A stretch of DNA of 64,000 bases from Prototheca cutis (taxonomy: Eukaryota > Chlorophyta > Trebouxiophyceae > Chlorellales > Chlorellaceae): assembly GCA_002897115.2 (NCBI GenBank), contig BCIH01000006.1, forward strand, positions 891,156 through 955,155, written 5' to 3'. A program made the translations under genes and the position numbers. This document shows positions 1-15,936 of the stretch, piece by piece (the stretch's first letter is position 1; every line of letters starts with the position of its first letter). The notes under the pieces were generated by a model. That model had not been told where the DNA came from, made no database searches, and saw only the letters and a list, made by a program, of their open reading frames with translations.

Positions 1-280
1 ATCCGGCCCACTATGCAGCAATTTTGCATGCGATGTCTCCTAACACCGCCCGCGCACTTCACAAATCCTTCCACATTATTATTACAGACTATGGCGCTGT
101 ACTACGCATGGCTCGAACGGAAGGGGCAGACTCGTCCATCCCCCGTCATGTGTCGCCGATAGAAATTGAATCGTTTGAATAGGAAGGCTATCACAGTATA
201 TGGTAAGGTCCTCCTGGGCCATGGCCCACGCGACATGCTTTTGAAAGCACGCATTTCCTAATGCTGATGCCCTTGGCTAC

Positions 281-5688
<5,408 letters not shown>

Positions 5689-6002
5689 CATGTCCAGCCC
5701 GTGACCCACAACAATTTTATTGAAGGCTCAAAAACATGGACATAACATCGAAAGTTATTCCNTGCAGTGCGGNANAANGCCACGTCACAAAGGTCTGTTT
5801 ACGTTGTGCAGAAGGCCCCGGCAATGACACCCACCCACCCATCCGGGCGGATTCATTTTTAAAACGCAGCTTCGTCAGATTTNGCCCCTCCATGCACGAG
5901 CGGGGACTGCGACTAGGGAAATCGCCCTACTGCTTTTTCAAGGCCATGTATACATGACAGTGTAACGGATTACATTGTTGCTCGAGATCTCAAGAGGGGT
6001 CC

Positions 6003-9000
6003 ATGGCCGAGGACGCAAAAACAAACGAGGCGAGTATCCTCTCGCAAGGGCGGAACGAGGGGTGCGACCGCTCCCCAACCGAGTCATGCGACACCCTCAG
6101 CTGGCGTCCATGCTTTCAGAAAAAGAAGTCTGNAGACAAGCCAGGTACGTACNTGCATTCAGTAGACTGCATTGCNGGAATACGGGTCCCACCACGGATC
6201 GCTGCCNCAGCCACGACCCACAACCCCCTCCCTGTTGCTGCAGCACTACGCCAGGCCTACTCTAAATGGACCGTGACCGAGCAGCTGTCCTTTTTTGACA
6301 CACTCAAGNCTCTTGCAGGAGAGAAAGTGGAAGCCATTTGCACCCAGGCCACGCAGACACTCNCCGACAAGAACTACAAGCAGGTGTGGGCGCTCCGGTG
6401 TTTGNGTGCATGGAGTGTTGGGAAGGGGAACGTACGTTGCAGCCCGAGGTATGGGATGCTGAGAATGGTGGGAGGCCCTGGTCCTGTGTAGCATCTCTCC
6501 CAGGAATCACACACCGGGCCCAGAGACCCAGCTGCAATACTGAGCAATACCCACTAGCCACTGTTGTCAGGTCCGAGACTTCTACTACCGGATGGCCCGT
6601 CGCATGAAGTCGATGGCGCAGGTGGAATTTCTGATGGAGGACGTGGAGCTCGCCCGCCTCCACACAGCGCTCGTCAGATTTCACGAAATCGTGGGTGGGG
6701 TGTGGGTGGTGCTTGCGGATGGCTGGCTGCGNGGCAGTTGCTTGTAGTCCTTTTTTGAACAGGGGATATCTGGGGGGNGGCATGTGCATGAAGGGGGCTG
6801 CTGACATGCTGACAAGGCAAGAGCCATACGCAGAGGCATTTCATGCCCGTCACCNCGCTGATTCTTCCCTGGCCTCGCACGCTCGCTGCAGCTGTCGAAG
6901 TACGGCCTGCTGGAAGCACCCCANGCTGTCTTCAAGCAGTTTCCGCAAAAGGAGGAGGCGCTGCACGAGGAAGTCACAAAGGCAAGCTCCTTCAATGCCT
7001 TGTCTCATGGGTTTTCATGGGTTGCATGTTTTTAGNGTTTGCGCGGGGACTCCATTTTGTGCTCCGCGTTCGGGGCCCCCATCCGTGGTGAACACACCCG
7101 CCCTGTCGAAACAATCTCCACTGCTGTAGATGCTTGCGGAATGTTTTGAACAGCCANGGCGAGCAGGCCCAGANAGGCAGGAGAATGCCGATCTCAACGG
7201 AACCTGCCTTGACCTGGCGCACACGGCGCTGCCCCTGGACCAGCGCNGTCAGGGCTGCGCGGCGTGCCCCCTGCCAGACCCTGGCCATCCGCAGGCGTAT
7301 CCCGGGGGGATCCCACGCGCCACGGATGCTCGCGCCCAGCCCCAGCCGCTTGAACCGGTCNGTCTGATCTNATGGGGAAGAGCGCCCTGCGGAATGATGG
7401 TCTCGATGTAGTTCTGTTGGACAGGAATGTGCATGTATCTCTGGGCAAACAGAAAACCCCACATAATCCTTTCCTCTGATCCTCCACATGTTGCAGGCCA
7501 ACAATCTTCACATCCAGCTGCTCCCTCAGGACCAGCAGACACTGACACAGATGATGGGCATGNGGGAAAACCCATTCTTGGAAGTCTTGTTCAGGTCAGG
7601 GAGGNGGGGATCNGCGGGAGGGGGTCCAGGCAGGGAGAGCNGGCTCGGGGATGACAGGATCAAACAACCGCCTTCCCATGTGGGAGTGAGTTGGGTTTGT
7701 CCAGAGGGTATGCCACGCCTGCCCGACGAAGACCCATTGCAGTGCCCGCCAGCTCCATGACCTGGCATGGCAACTCCATTCCTTGTAGGCGGGACCGGCC
7801 GATCTCAGAGCTGGTGTCCAAGTTGGAGCAGCGCTGGGAGGGCGTGCAGGCGGCTCTCCATGCCCGGCTCGGCGTGCACATGCCTGGCACCCCTGCCCTG
7901 CACCTCACTGCAGACGCGCCGATTGCCCTGCTGGAAGTGTCTGTGCTGGCACAGCTCTTCCAGGAGCCCGGACCCATCAAGCTCTCCTACTCCTGGCAGC
8001 CAGCACCTGGTGCGTTTCCCTGTGAGGCTGCCTGGATGCGAGGGGGGGTTGGATGCACCCTCCTCTTTCTGGCAGACTCGAGGCCGCCGTGCAGACCGTG
8101 CTGGCCAGCTGCTGGTGCACCTGCATGAGCCTTTCCAGCAATGGACAATGTTCAAACACACTGGCACTCCCTCGCTCTCCAGCGACAAACAAAACCCATA
8201 TCCTGGCTGCAGGCCGGCCAACCTTTAATGAAACGCCCATGCCAGTGCGTCAGCCCGAGGGAGCGGCAGCGCCACCCATGGCTTCGGGGCCTACGGAGCA
8301 GCCAGCTGTGCAACCCTGTGACCTGCGCAGACCATTTGCTTCATTGGTGAGGAGGCAGGGGGTTTGAGCGGTGCTGCCCAAGGGCAACCGTGTTTAGGAA
8401 TGATTGGCGTCCTCGCCGAGCCTGCTCCTCCAGATCTCAGAACAGCTGTCGCACTGCGCCGCCTCAATCAACGCATTCCAACCGCGGTATCCCTGTGCAG
8501 GTCAACCAATCAGCGCCAGCCACAAGCACACCCTCAACGTTTGACACCCCCAGCGCCCGACACCAAGCGCCCGGCTCTGCATTCAACCCGTATTCGCAAC
8601 CCCATGGGAACTTTGGGGCCGAGTCACAACCCAAAACTGGTACGACTCGTGTTCCAGCGAAAGCTCCAACTCCATATCCAGGCGAGCTCACAGGCAGAGG
8701 GGTCGGCCTTTTGTGTTCACCTGCGTCGCCATTCTCTCCAACAACACGCAGATTCTTTGAGTGCAGCATGGCGAGGGCTGGGGCTGGATGGACCCAGCAG
8801 GCACACGCTGCCTGGGTTCCCCACGTTTTCCGGCATGGGCCCTGGCGAGCCATCTCGCCTGGAGCCCCGGCATGCCAGTGGGAGGGCCTACGATTCGCCC
8901 GAGGGAGACCGGGCCGCACAGGCGGTGGGAGCCACAGCCCTGCTGTCCGATGTTGACAACCTGACGCTGGGGTTTGGGACCCTGCTTGGGGATGGCCCGC

Positions 9001-9098
9001 CGTCCTGGCTGGGTGCCATCGACCTTGACCGCGGTGCTCCGCCCCCGCCTGTGCCCACACGACCCTTTGCAGACCTGTTTGCTGACAAGACCCAGTAG
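6003..9098 (+). CDS. TKI1: SANT/Myb protein of the TSL-kinase-interacting protein 1 (TKI1)/Cramped family
   Basis: This is a nuclear SANT-domain protein. Plant TKI1 binds the TOUSLED kinase and animal Cramped is a chromatin regulator; the role here is inferred. Exons 6003-6144, 6244-6383 and 6571-6690 join to give KWTVTEQLSFFDTL...NYKQ-VRDFYYRMARRMKSM. This matches the plant TKI1 SANT helix containing VRHYYYRLVRRMNKLL. Exon 6892-6981 (LSKYGLLEAP) aligns with the following SLLEKYSCK. Later exons match the C-terminal region: NNLHIQLLPQD (about 7499), RPISELVSKLEQRWEG (7798) and PGPIKLSYSW (7970). The end at TAG 9096-9098 follows a serine/proline-rich segment and LTLGFGTLLGD. The exon near 7130-7400 and those at 8090-8600 are uncertain. 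The intron after 6981 appears to use a GC donor. Confidence 0.8.
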
Positions 9099-9202
9099 CA
9101 GGTTTTGTGCCCCATGCTGCACATGTTGTCACATCCGGAATGGGACCCCTCCCTCCTGGGGGTGTCATCCCCAGACAACTACAAGCATCCCTGCTCATTC
9201 AT

Positions 9203-12200
9203 TTACAGGGTAACAAACTGCATCACCACCGCTTCAACCTGCGGCCCCTTGTCCATCGNCGCAAGACCATCGCCCACTTGACTGGACAGCTGCGCAAATG
9301 CCAGGTTGTATTCTCGCAGCAGCGCCACCAGCGAGATGCGGGTCAGCTGCGCCCTGGCTTCCTGTGGAGACTGCTCTTCGGGTTGACCNTCCTCATGCAT
9401 AGCGGCACTTTCTTCCTCCTCCCACTGCTCCGCAAAGGACCGCAGCACGGCAAGGAACGTGCTCTGTGGATGCGTAGGGNNNTGTGTCGGAGGGAACGNT
9501 TGGCACTCTTGAGCGNCACATTAGGTGCGGTTGAACTTGTCAANAGAANATGNAGCATTCTCTTGAGCGCAACAATGTTGGCTTGCTGCCAAGACAATAC
9601 CATGCGCAGCCCCCCTTTCCCCCAAACAAACACANCCCCCTCCCCCCCAAAAAACATATGAATCCCACCTGCTGTTGCTGGAATGCCTCAGTCATGTAGT
9701 CGACGTCGTCAGATGGCGCGCTCTCGTGAGCCGCCGCAAAGGCAGCGATATCGCGCTCGGCGTCGATGGGCTTGTCCAGCCCGTGTGCTCTCAAATCCGC
9801 CTCGGCATCCTGCAGCCACTCGGACGAGGAGATGGGGTGGGCTGTGACCGCATGAAGTCAGCCGCCTCACACATTGNTGGAGAACCACTCGTCCTGAGCG
9901 ACAATCAGCATCGATTCCCGGTCCTCCCTTCCCTTCACTCGACTCCAAACCGACCTGCACGCGGGCGACAGCTTTGTTCAGTGCGCAGTGCAGCACCTCC
10001 CAGAACGTGATAAAGCTCAGGCTGCCCTTCTCCGTGTCAAACGGCCGCTGCTGGAAGATCCACTCCACCGTCGCTTCCGCTGTCGATGGGTTTGGTTGGC
10101 GTTGGGCCCCGGGTCAGTGAGGGTCCTCGTCAAGCCAGGGGTCAGGGACTTTTCGTCGGCCAACACGAGCTCCCCTCATCTGCTTCTCGTCACTATGTCC
10201 CTGAAGAACAACAGCCCATCCTCCCTCTCGCCATTCAGACACAGACCTGAGACCAGGCGTAGCGTCATCATGCGGTCCACAGCCATGACCATGCGCTGCG
10301 GCGCGTGCCGCCACACGGAAGAAGCGGCTTGCAGCAAGTTCACCTCCGCCTGCANGCGACGGGTGGGTGGGTGGCATGAAGGTGCAGGTGCTCGTGGGTC
10401 TTCCTGAAGTTTTAGGGTCTGTCTTGGGTGGCTAGACCGCTCGTGCGGACTGGAAATATGCACCCCTCCCCAGCAACCACACCTGTTTCCCCGCGGCCTT
10501 GGCCCGCACGCTGAGGGGCCCGGCGTATCGCTCGAGCAGCGTGAGCATGTGTGTGTAGGACTTGGACCCAGTCTCCAGGACAGCACGGAGCAGGATGCCG
10601 CCATGGGCATCCAGATCCCCGAGATTTTCCAGCCCATCCAGCCACACGTCGACGTCCTCTGCGCTCGTCTTGGCACGGATCTGCACGCGCGGATATGGGT
10701 TGGGACATGACGACTTTTCCATCAAGCACCCGCGGTGCTGGATACCGCAGCCACCGGGCCCGCTGGTGGTGTACCGATAGCATGGCGGTGTGGAGAGGTA
10801 TGCCACACTCCCCCTCAAGCAGGCAAGCAAGCTCCCCGTGCAAACAACGCATCCTCATGTATTCAGCCGCTCTCAGAGCAATGCAACCAAAGAAAAGAAA
10901 GAAGACACCACTGAACGAACCTTGGCGGTGAGCTCCTTGAAGGCCGGCTCGGCGGCTGTATCCGCATGTGTGGGCTCAGCCCGGGCCGGCAGGAGTGCCT
11001 GGAACTCAGGGGGTACCACGCTATTGATCCTGTCCCAGTAGGACAGCCGGCACAGCTTGTCAAGCAGCANCGACACAAACTGCCTGTTGGGGAGTGAGAG
11101 GTATGGGTGGCTGTGAGTGTGTTTTCGCGGTGGGTGCCTGTGCTGATGTCCATTCATGCATGTTCAATGATGTCCCCAACAACAATTTCAAAACCCCCCC
11201 CCAAATCCCTGGCCATCCGTGCATAATCAATCAATACCTCTGTGAGTCGTACGCGGGCTGCTGCGTGACGTCTTGCCACTTTGACCACGGCCAGACGTAT
11301 TCGAAACAAGAAAGCTGGTAGGCCAACCACTCTGCCAGACGGAACCGGAGATCCATGTCCAGGGATCCGACCCGGGCAAAGCACTCGCGGACACAGGCGC
11401 TCATGGCGCGGGGGAAGAGCTTGCACAGCTTGCAGAGCTCCACCATCAGCGTCGCGTGCATCACGGGCCGCGGACCCGGCCGGGGCAAGCCCAGCATCTG
11501 CCCGAAGATTGTCTGGCACAGCAGTGGCTCGTGCGCAAAGCCGACGGGGAGGCCTGGGGGGNTTGGTGGGGNTGTGTAAGGGGGTCGACCCAGGTTCCCG
11601 TGTGCGTCGCCCCTCACGCCCACTGTATGACCAGCAGCACCACCGCACTATCGCACCCTGGGCGAGCAGCTTTGCACACTCCACACGGTTGGCCTCAAAG
11701 GCGGCCATGCCATCCAGGATGTAATCTTCCACCACAATCTTCTCCATGGCAGGCCGGTCGCCATGCGTGTGCTTGACGTCCAGCAGCTGCATCGTTTGCC
11801 GGGGAGGCACCCTGCCCAGCATCCGCGCCGCAGCCTGCAGTGGGCGTGGGCATTTTGCATGGTGAAGGGAGCGCGACGGGACTCCCATGCATACCACAAA
11901 CCACTCCCAGCACCGCTCCAGGGCACTTCCTAACCAACGGACCAAATTCCCTCCATCCTCCCTACCACAGCGGGGTTGCCACCATCAGAAAATCTGTCTT
12001 CACGGACGGTCAGGTAGGGCACGGGGTGAACCTTTCCTGTGGCCAGCTCAATCTCAAAGTCGGCATGCACACGGGGGATGCTGCTGATGAAGCGAGTGGG
12101 GTCGCCTACCAGCTCGCGGAACGCCGCCACCACCTCGGGAACAAAGCTCGCCCGGCCCTCATCCGCCCTGGTTGGCGGGTCAGGTGGTGGTGAAGTTCAG

Positions 12201-13738
12201 GTGGGCGTTCAGGCGAGCAATGCTGTACCTCGCCTCTGCCAGTACACCCAAACTCTGGTCGACTGCAGCCCATCACCCGTGCTTCTATATGCGAACANAA
12301 CAGAAGGCAGCTNGATGGACCGGGCTGACCACCTGCCTCACCAGCCACACACCCATCGACCGTTCCCATCAAATCCACTCTGGAACCCTTACTTTGAAAG
12401 CTCATCCTCCTCGGACATGGCTTGCAGAAAGGGCCGGAGGGCATCGCCCTGCAGCGCCCGCCGCTTCAAGTACTCCTCACTGGCTGCCGCGATAGTCTGC
12501 AGCGGAGTCCAGGGCGCGGGGCGGTCTGGGTCTGCCTTTCCCCTTTGCACCTGCTCCCACTGCATATTTGCGACAGCTACTGTGGCATCGTATCGTCGCA
12601 TCCATCACCCACCCACCCAACCAAACACAGACCTGTGCTTGCTCGGAAAGCGCGGCAAAAGCGGCGGGGTCGGCAAAGGGCAGGGCCGTCAGGTGCGCGT
12701 AGACCATGTAGTCGCAGTACGGCTGCCAGATGGCCGGTGCCAGCTCAGCACCTGCCGTGCGTTTATTGGCAGGAATGCAGTATGGCAGGTCGGTGACAAG
12801 GGAGGGCAGCCAGGCAGAGTCCCGCTCCATCACCCTGAGGGCAACATCACGCGCGCTGACTGCCTCCTTCCAACNACTGCCCTTCGCATTCAAAANTTAT
12901 CCAGAAGCAGNCCANAGCACCAAACCCCCTTTCCAGCCTCACTGTCATCGGCAAGGCGGACAAGCTGCTGCAGGCAGGCCTGGGAGCGCGACATCAGCGA
13001 CCCCAGATCCACGACGTTGACAGCTGTCAGCGAAGCCAGCAGGCGCAGCGCCAACCGGGCCTTGCGCAGCTCGCCCACGTCGGCCGAACCGGCCAGCACC
13101 GTGCTTTCGAGCCGGCCCAGCAGCGCAGCCACCGCTTCTGACTCGTCGGCNTTCACCAAACCTGCCAGGGAAAGAAAAGAGTGGGGGGAGTTCTGGCCGT
13201 CTGAATTTTCCACCCCGCTGATCCCGTCTGCTCACNTCACCACTTCCCACAAACATAAACACACACTTCAACATCATGTATCCACGGCAACGAACAAACT
13301 TGCCTATGACCAGGGCATAGAGAGGGATCTTGTGTGGCAGCTTGAAGACACACTTGAGAATGGCATCGGCAGTGCCCTCTGGGTCCTGGCTAGTCCTTCT
13401 CCGTATTTTCCGCACAAAGTTGAGCACGTTCTCCTTGTCCATCTTGAGCGTCTGAATGGTGTGGGCGTGCCGAGTACCCGGGGCTGTCTGTGGAGGCCTG
13501 TGCCAATGCAGGCAGCACCAGCTGGGCAGTCCCCCGGGGAGTGCCGGCACCACCCCATCCCACGCACCGGCAGCGCGTCATTTCCCAGATAGAAGAGGTC
13601 GCCCAGGAGCTGTACTGCAGGATCAACCACGGCCTCCTCCCTGGCCCTCTTCAAGTTGCCAGGCCGCTGAGCGTGGTAGCCCGAGGGCCCCGCCATCGCA
13701 GAGCCTCCTGTCAAGCACTGATTCTCAGTCCTCTCCAC
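9203..13738 (-). CDS. CBP80: Nuclear cap-binding complex large subunit CBP80 (ABH1)
   Basis: CBP80 is the large subunit of the nuclear cap-binding complex. It holds CBP20 on the m7G cap and links capping to splicing, export and miRNA processing. Sense-strand segments match plant ABH1 in order. LPHKIPLYALVIGK (about 13310) belongs to the first MIF4G repeat. EKIVVEDYILDGM (about 11740), RFRLAEWLAYQLSCFEYVWP (about 11310), LSYWDRINSVVPPEFQALLP (about 11020), GSKSYTHMLTLLERY (about 10540) and QRMVMAVDRMMTLRLVS (about 10270) follow. The final exon ends at TAA 9205-9203. Two in-frame ATGs are possible, 13738 and 13696; the second (MAGPSGYHAQ) puts an arginine-rich segment nearer the N-terminus. Introns are numerous and short, several with G-runs just after the donor (about 9615-9660, 10450, 11196). 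It is tail-to-tail with the SANT gene, about 100 bases apart. Confidence 0.9.
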
Positions 13739-15249
13739 ACAAGGTAGGGTTAACCAACTAATTAGCCATCAGAAGGATGCGTGACTTTGATTGTCTGGCC
13801 CAAGTGAAGCGTGCCAAGCAACTGCAAGCTGTGTGAATGTCGCTCGGAACAGTGCCGGCCGATGGGAATACCACGATATTCGACAATCCCTTCCAGGCCC
13901 TCCGGTGCACCACCCGCGCAGTACCCCCTTGTATGACTGCAAGACGATGTTTGTTCCGCACCAAAAATCCAGTCTGAGAACAGGGTGGGGCCAGAAAGGA
14001 GCGCGCTCGTGGGCAATCACCCTTTGGCGTTTGGGGGCTACTCGGATGCGGAGGACGGGGTCACCCCAAGCCGCGCGTGCAGGCCCCTGCAGCACCTGTT
14101 AACTCCAGAAATCAAGATAATGAAAGGATTGAGGGTGCAAATGGGAGTTGTGTCTCCGCGATTATGTCGGCTTCTCGTTCGACGGCCCTTGGCACTCTTC
14201 AAACGCGCCGCCAGCAAGCTCCTTGAGGTCGGCAAGGCCTTGGGGGTCACACATTGTTTGGGCGCCAGAGCAGGTGCTGTTTGGTTGATGTCAGAAGAAA
14301 ATCTCGTCTTATACCTCCATACCATCATTAAATTGCCCATTGTTTTGTCGAATCAAGGGGAGTACTGTGCAGACAGAGGCAGATCAATCTATCTACGGAT
14401 CAGATTCAAGTTCAGCAGCGGGCAATGTCGTGGCCACCGTTTTCTGGGCCTCAGCAGCTGCGTCTGATCTCGATGTGCTCCTCCGCTTGTACTTCTGGCG
14501 GCTGCTGTTCTGCCTGCCACCCGATCTTCCGCTTCTTGGATCCAGAGCCTGAGTTGGGAGGTATCTCAGCCCAGAGCTCTCTTCTTCCAGCTCTGTTGCT
14601 CACTTGTCGACGGATTCCAGGGAGCGGGTGCTTAGCACTTTGTGAGTGAATCGAAGATGGTCGTCCTTCGGTGCGTGTGGGTGCTTTAGCATAAAACGCT
14701 GCACCATGCCGTTGATGACAGAGTCTTCCAGGGGATGGCGTGGGGCCGGGGTTGAAGGGCCAGCATCGTCCCCACTGTGGGGTTCCCCGCTCGGGGTCAG
14801 CAAGACCAGCTGGCTGTCCACAGCAGCCTGCTGGGATCTGGTAGCATGGATGTCTCGCGGTGAACCCTGCTCAGCATAGCAGGGATTGGGCTGGCACTGG
14901 CGCCTGCTGACCCGGGGGCCGTCGGCCTGCTGGCTCGGATCATGCCAGTCGTCCATGTGCTGGGCGTCATCGTCGGGCTGAGGACCTGTGGGTGGCTGGT
15001 GCCGATTGATGTCCGCAGTCAAAACACCTTCTAATCCTCCTGCATTGAAGAGGACCATACGAATGGACAATGCAGCCACTGTATCAGTCTGGTCGATGTG
15101 CCAGCTGTTGCAGGGCCGGGGACAGCTCTCCAGTCGGCACCGGACCACCCCACACGACGCACTGCTGCTGCGTGAGGAAGACCTCGAAGGGAGGGCTGCA
15201 CCGGCGGCTGCCCTGGGACGTGCACACCGCAGGGGTGGCATTGAGGTTG
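13739..15249. other. Intergenic stretch between CBP80 and the Fanzor-like relic
   Basis: It holds the upstream region of CBP80 and no recognisable complete gene. The part from 14600 is covered by the doubtful minus-strand frame described separately. It may contain decayed mobile DNA belonging to the relic, but no terminal repeats were seen by eye. Confidence 0.4.
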
Positions 15250-15430
15250 TCAAGCACGTGCAAGGGGCACGCCTTCGTGATGCGGCGCGGGTCGGAAGAG
15301 AAGACACCCACCCAGATGGTACGCCGGCATCAAGTGCAACAGGTGCTCCAGGCCGGGGCGAGGCCGGTGGACGTGGTGCCCCGCGATTGACAGTGGCCCC
15401 CAGCCAGCGGCAGCACTGCACGCAACGCAA
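14600..15430 (-). other. Long minus-strand open frame of unknown status
   Basis: A 276-codon frame runs to a stop at 14600. Its last 100 residues (for example HPLEDSVINGMVQRFMLKHP) read more like protein than the rest, and a nearby frame at 14490-14580 has a basic SGSKKRKIGW stretch resembling a nuclear localisation signal. The upstream half overlaps the Fanzor-like relic on the other strand, so part of the frame is probably a GC-rich shadow. I recognise no family. Confidence 0.25.
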
Positions 15431-15690
15431 ACAGCAGCACCGCCCGGAACAAGTGCGCCATCCTCGAATGCCAGAGGTGTGGCGTGGTGTGGAACCGCGA
15501 CGTCAACGCCGCGCGCAACATCCGCCACCTGGGGGAGAGACTGGTCCTGACCGGCAAAAGACCGCCGCCTTTTGATCGCAAAACCAAGCTCCCCCCTCTG
15601 CACCTCCGCTCTCCCGGGTGCTCCACCTTGTATGATTTCATCACCAAAATACTCTGCTGGCCCTGGTCTGCGGAACAGTACCATTGAACG
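15250..15690 (+). pseudogene. Fanzor/TnpB-like nuclease relic (C-terminal zinc ribbon and RuvC-III end)
   Basis: The frame after 15391 reads CAILECQRCGVVWNRDVNAA, then RNIRHLGERLVLTGKRPPPF. This is the C-terminal signature of Fanzor/TnpB/OrfB proteins: the second CXXC of the zinc ribbon (15469-15480), then the RuvC-III motif RDxNAAxNI with its Asp codon at 15499-15501. A possible first CXXC (KCNRC, about 15333-15347) lies in a different frame, and a TGA at 15388-15390 interrupts the frame. No full nuclease body is readable upstream, so it is called a decayed copy. Fanzor proteins are known from green algal and giant-virus genomes. Confidence 0.6.
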
Positions 15691-15936
15691 CGTGCTGTGA
15701 GGCCAGTTTGTTTCTGGGTAACCCTCGCGGATCTCTTGTTGGATGCGCCCCAGTTTGTCCGGAATCGTATCCCACCCCTTGCCGATGTCCTGATGGCTCA
15801 AGCGCTGATGCGATGACATCGCCGATTCATGTATAATGCAATGCACATATTTGGTTGTTAGCCTGCATTGGTAGAGAGGGGTGCGTCTCTCGGTGGACGT
15901 GGGTGAAACCCGGCACTGCCGGTGGTGGGACCCGCC

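Noticed and set aside
12039..13592. 517-codon plus-strand open frame
   Set aside because: It is opposite CBP80 exons, with no recognisable domain and no codon sense.
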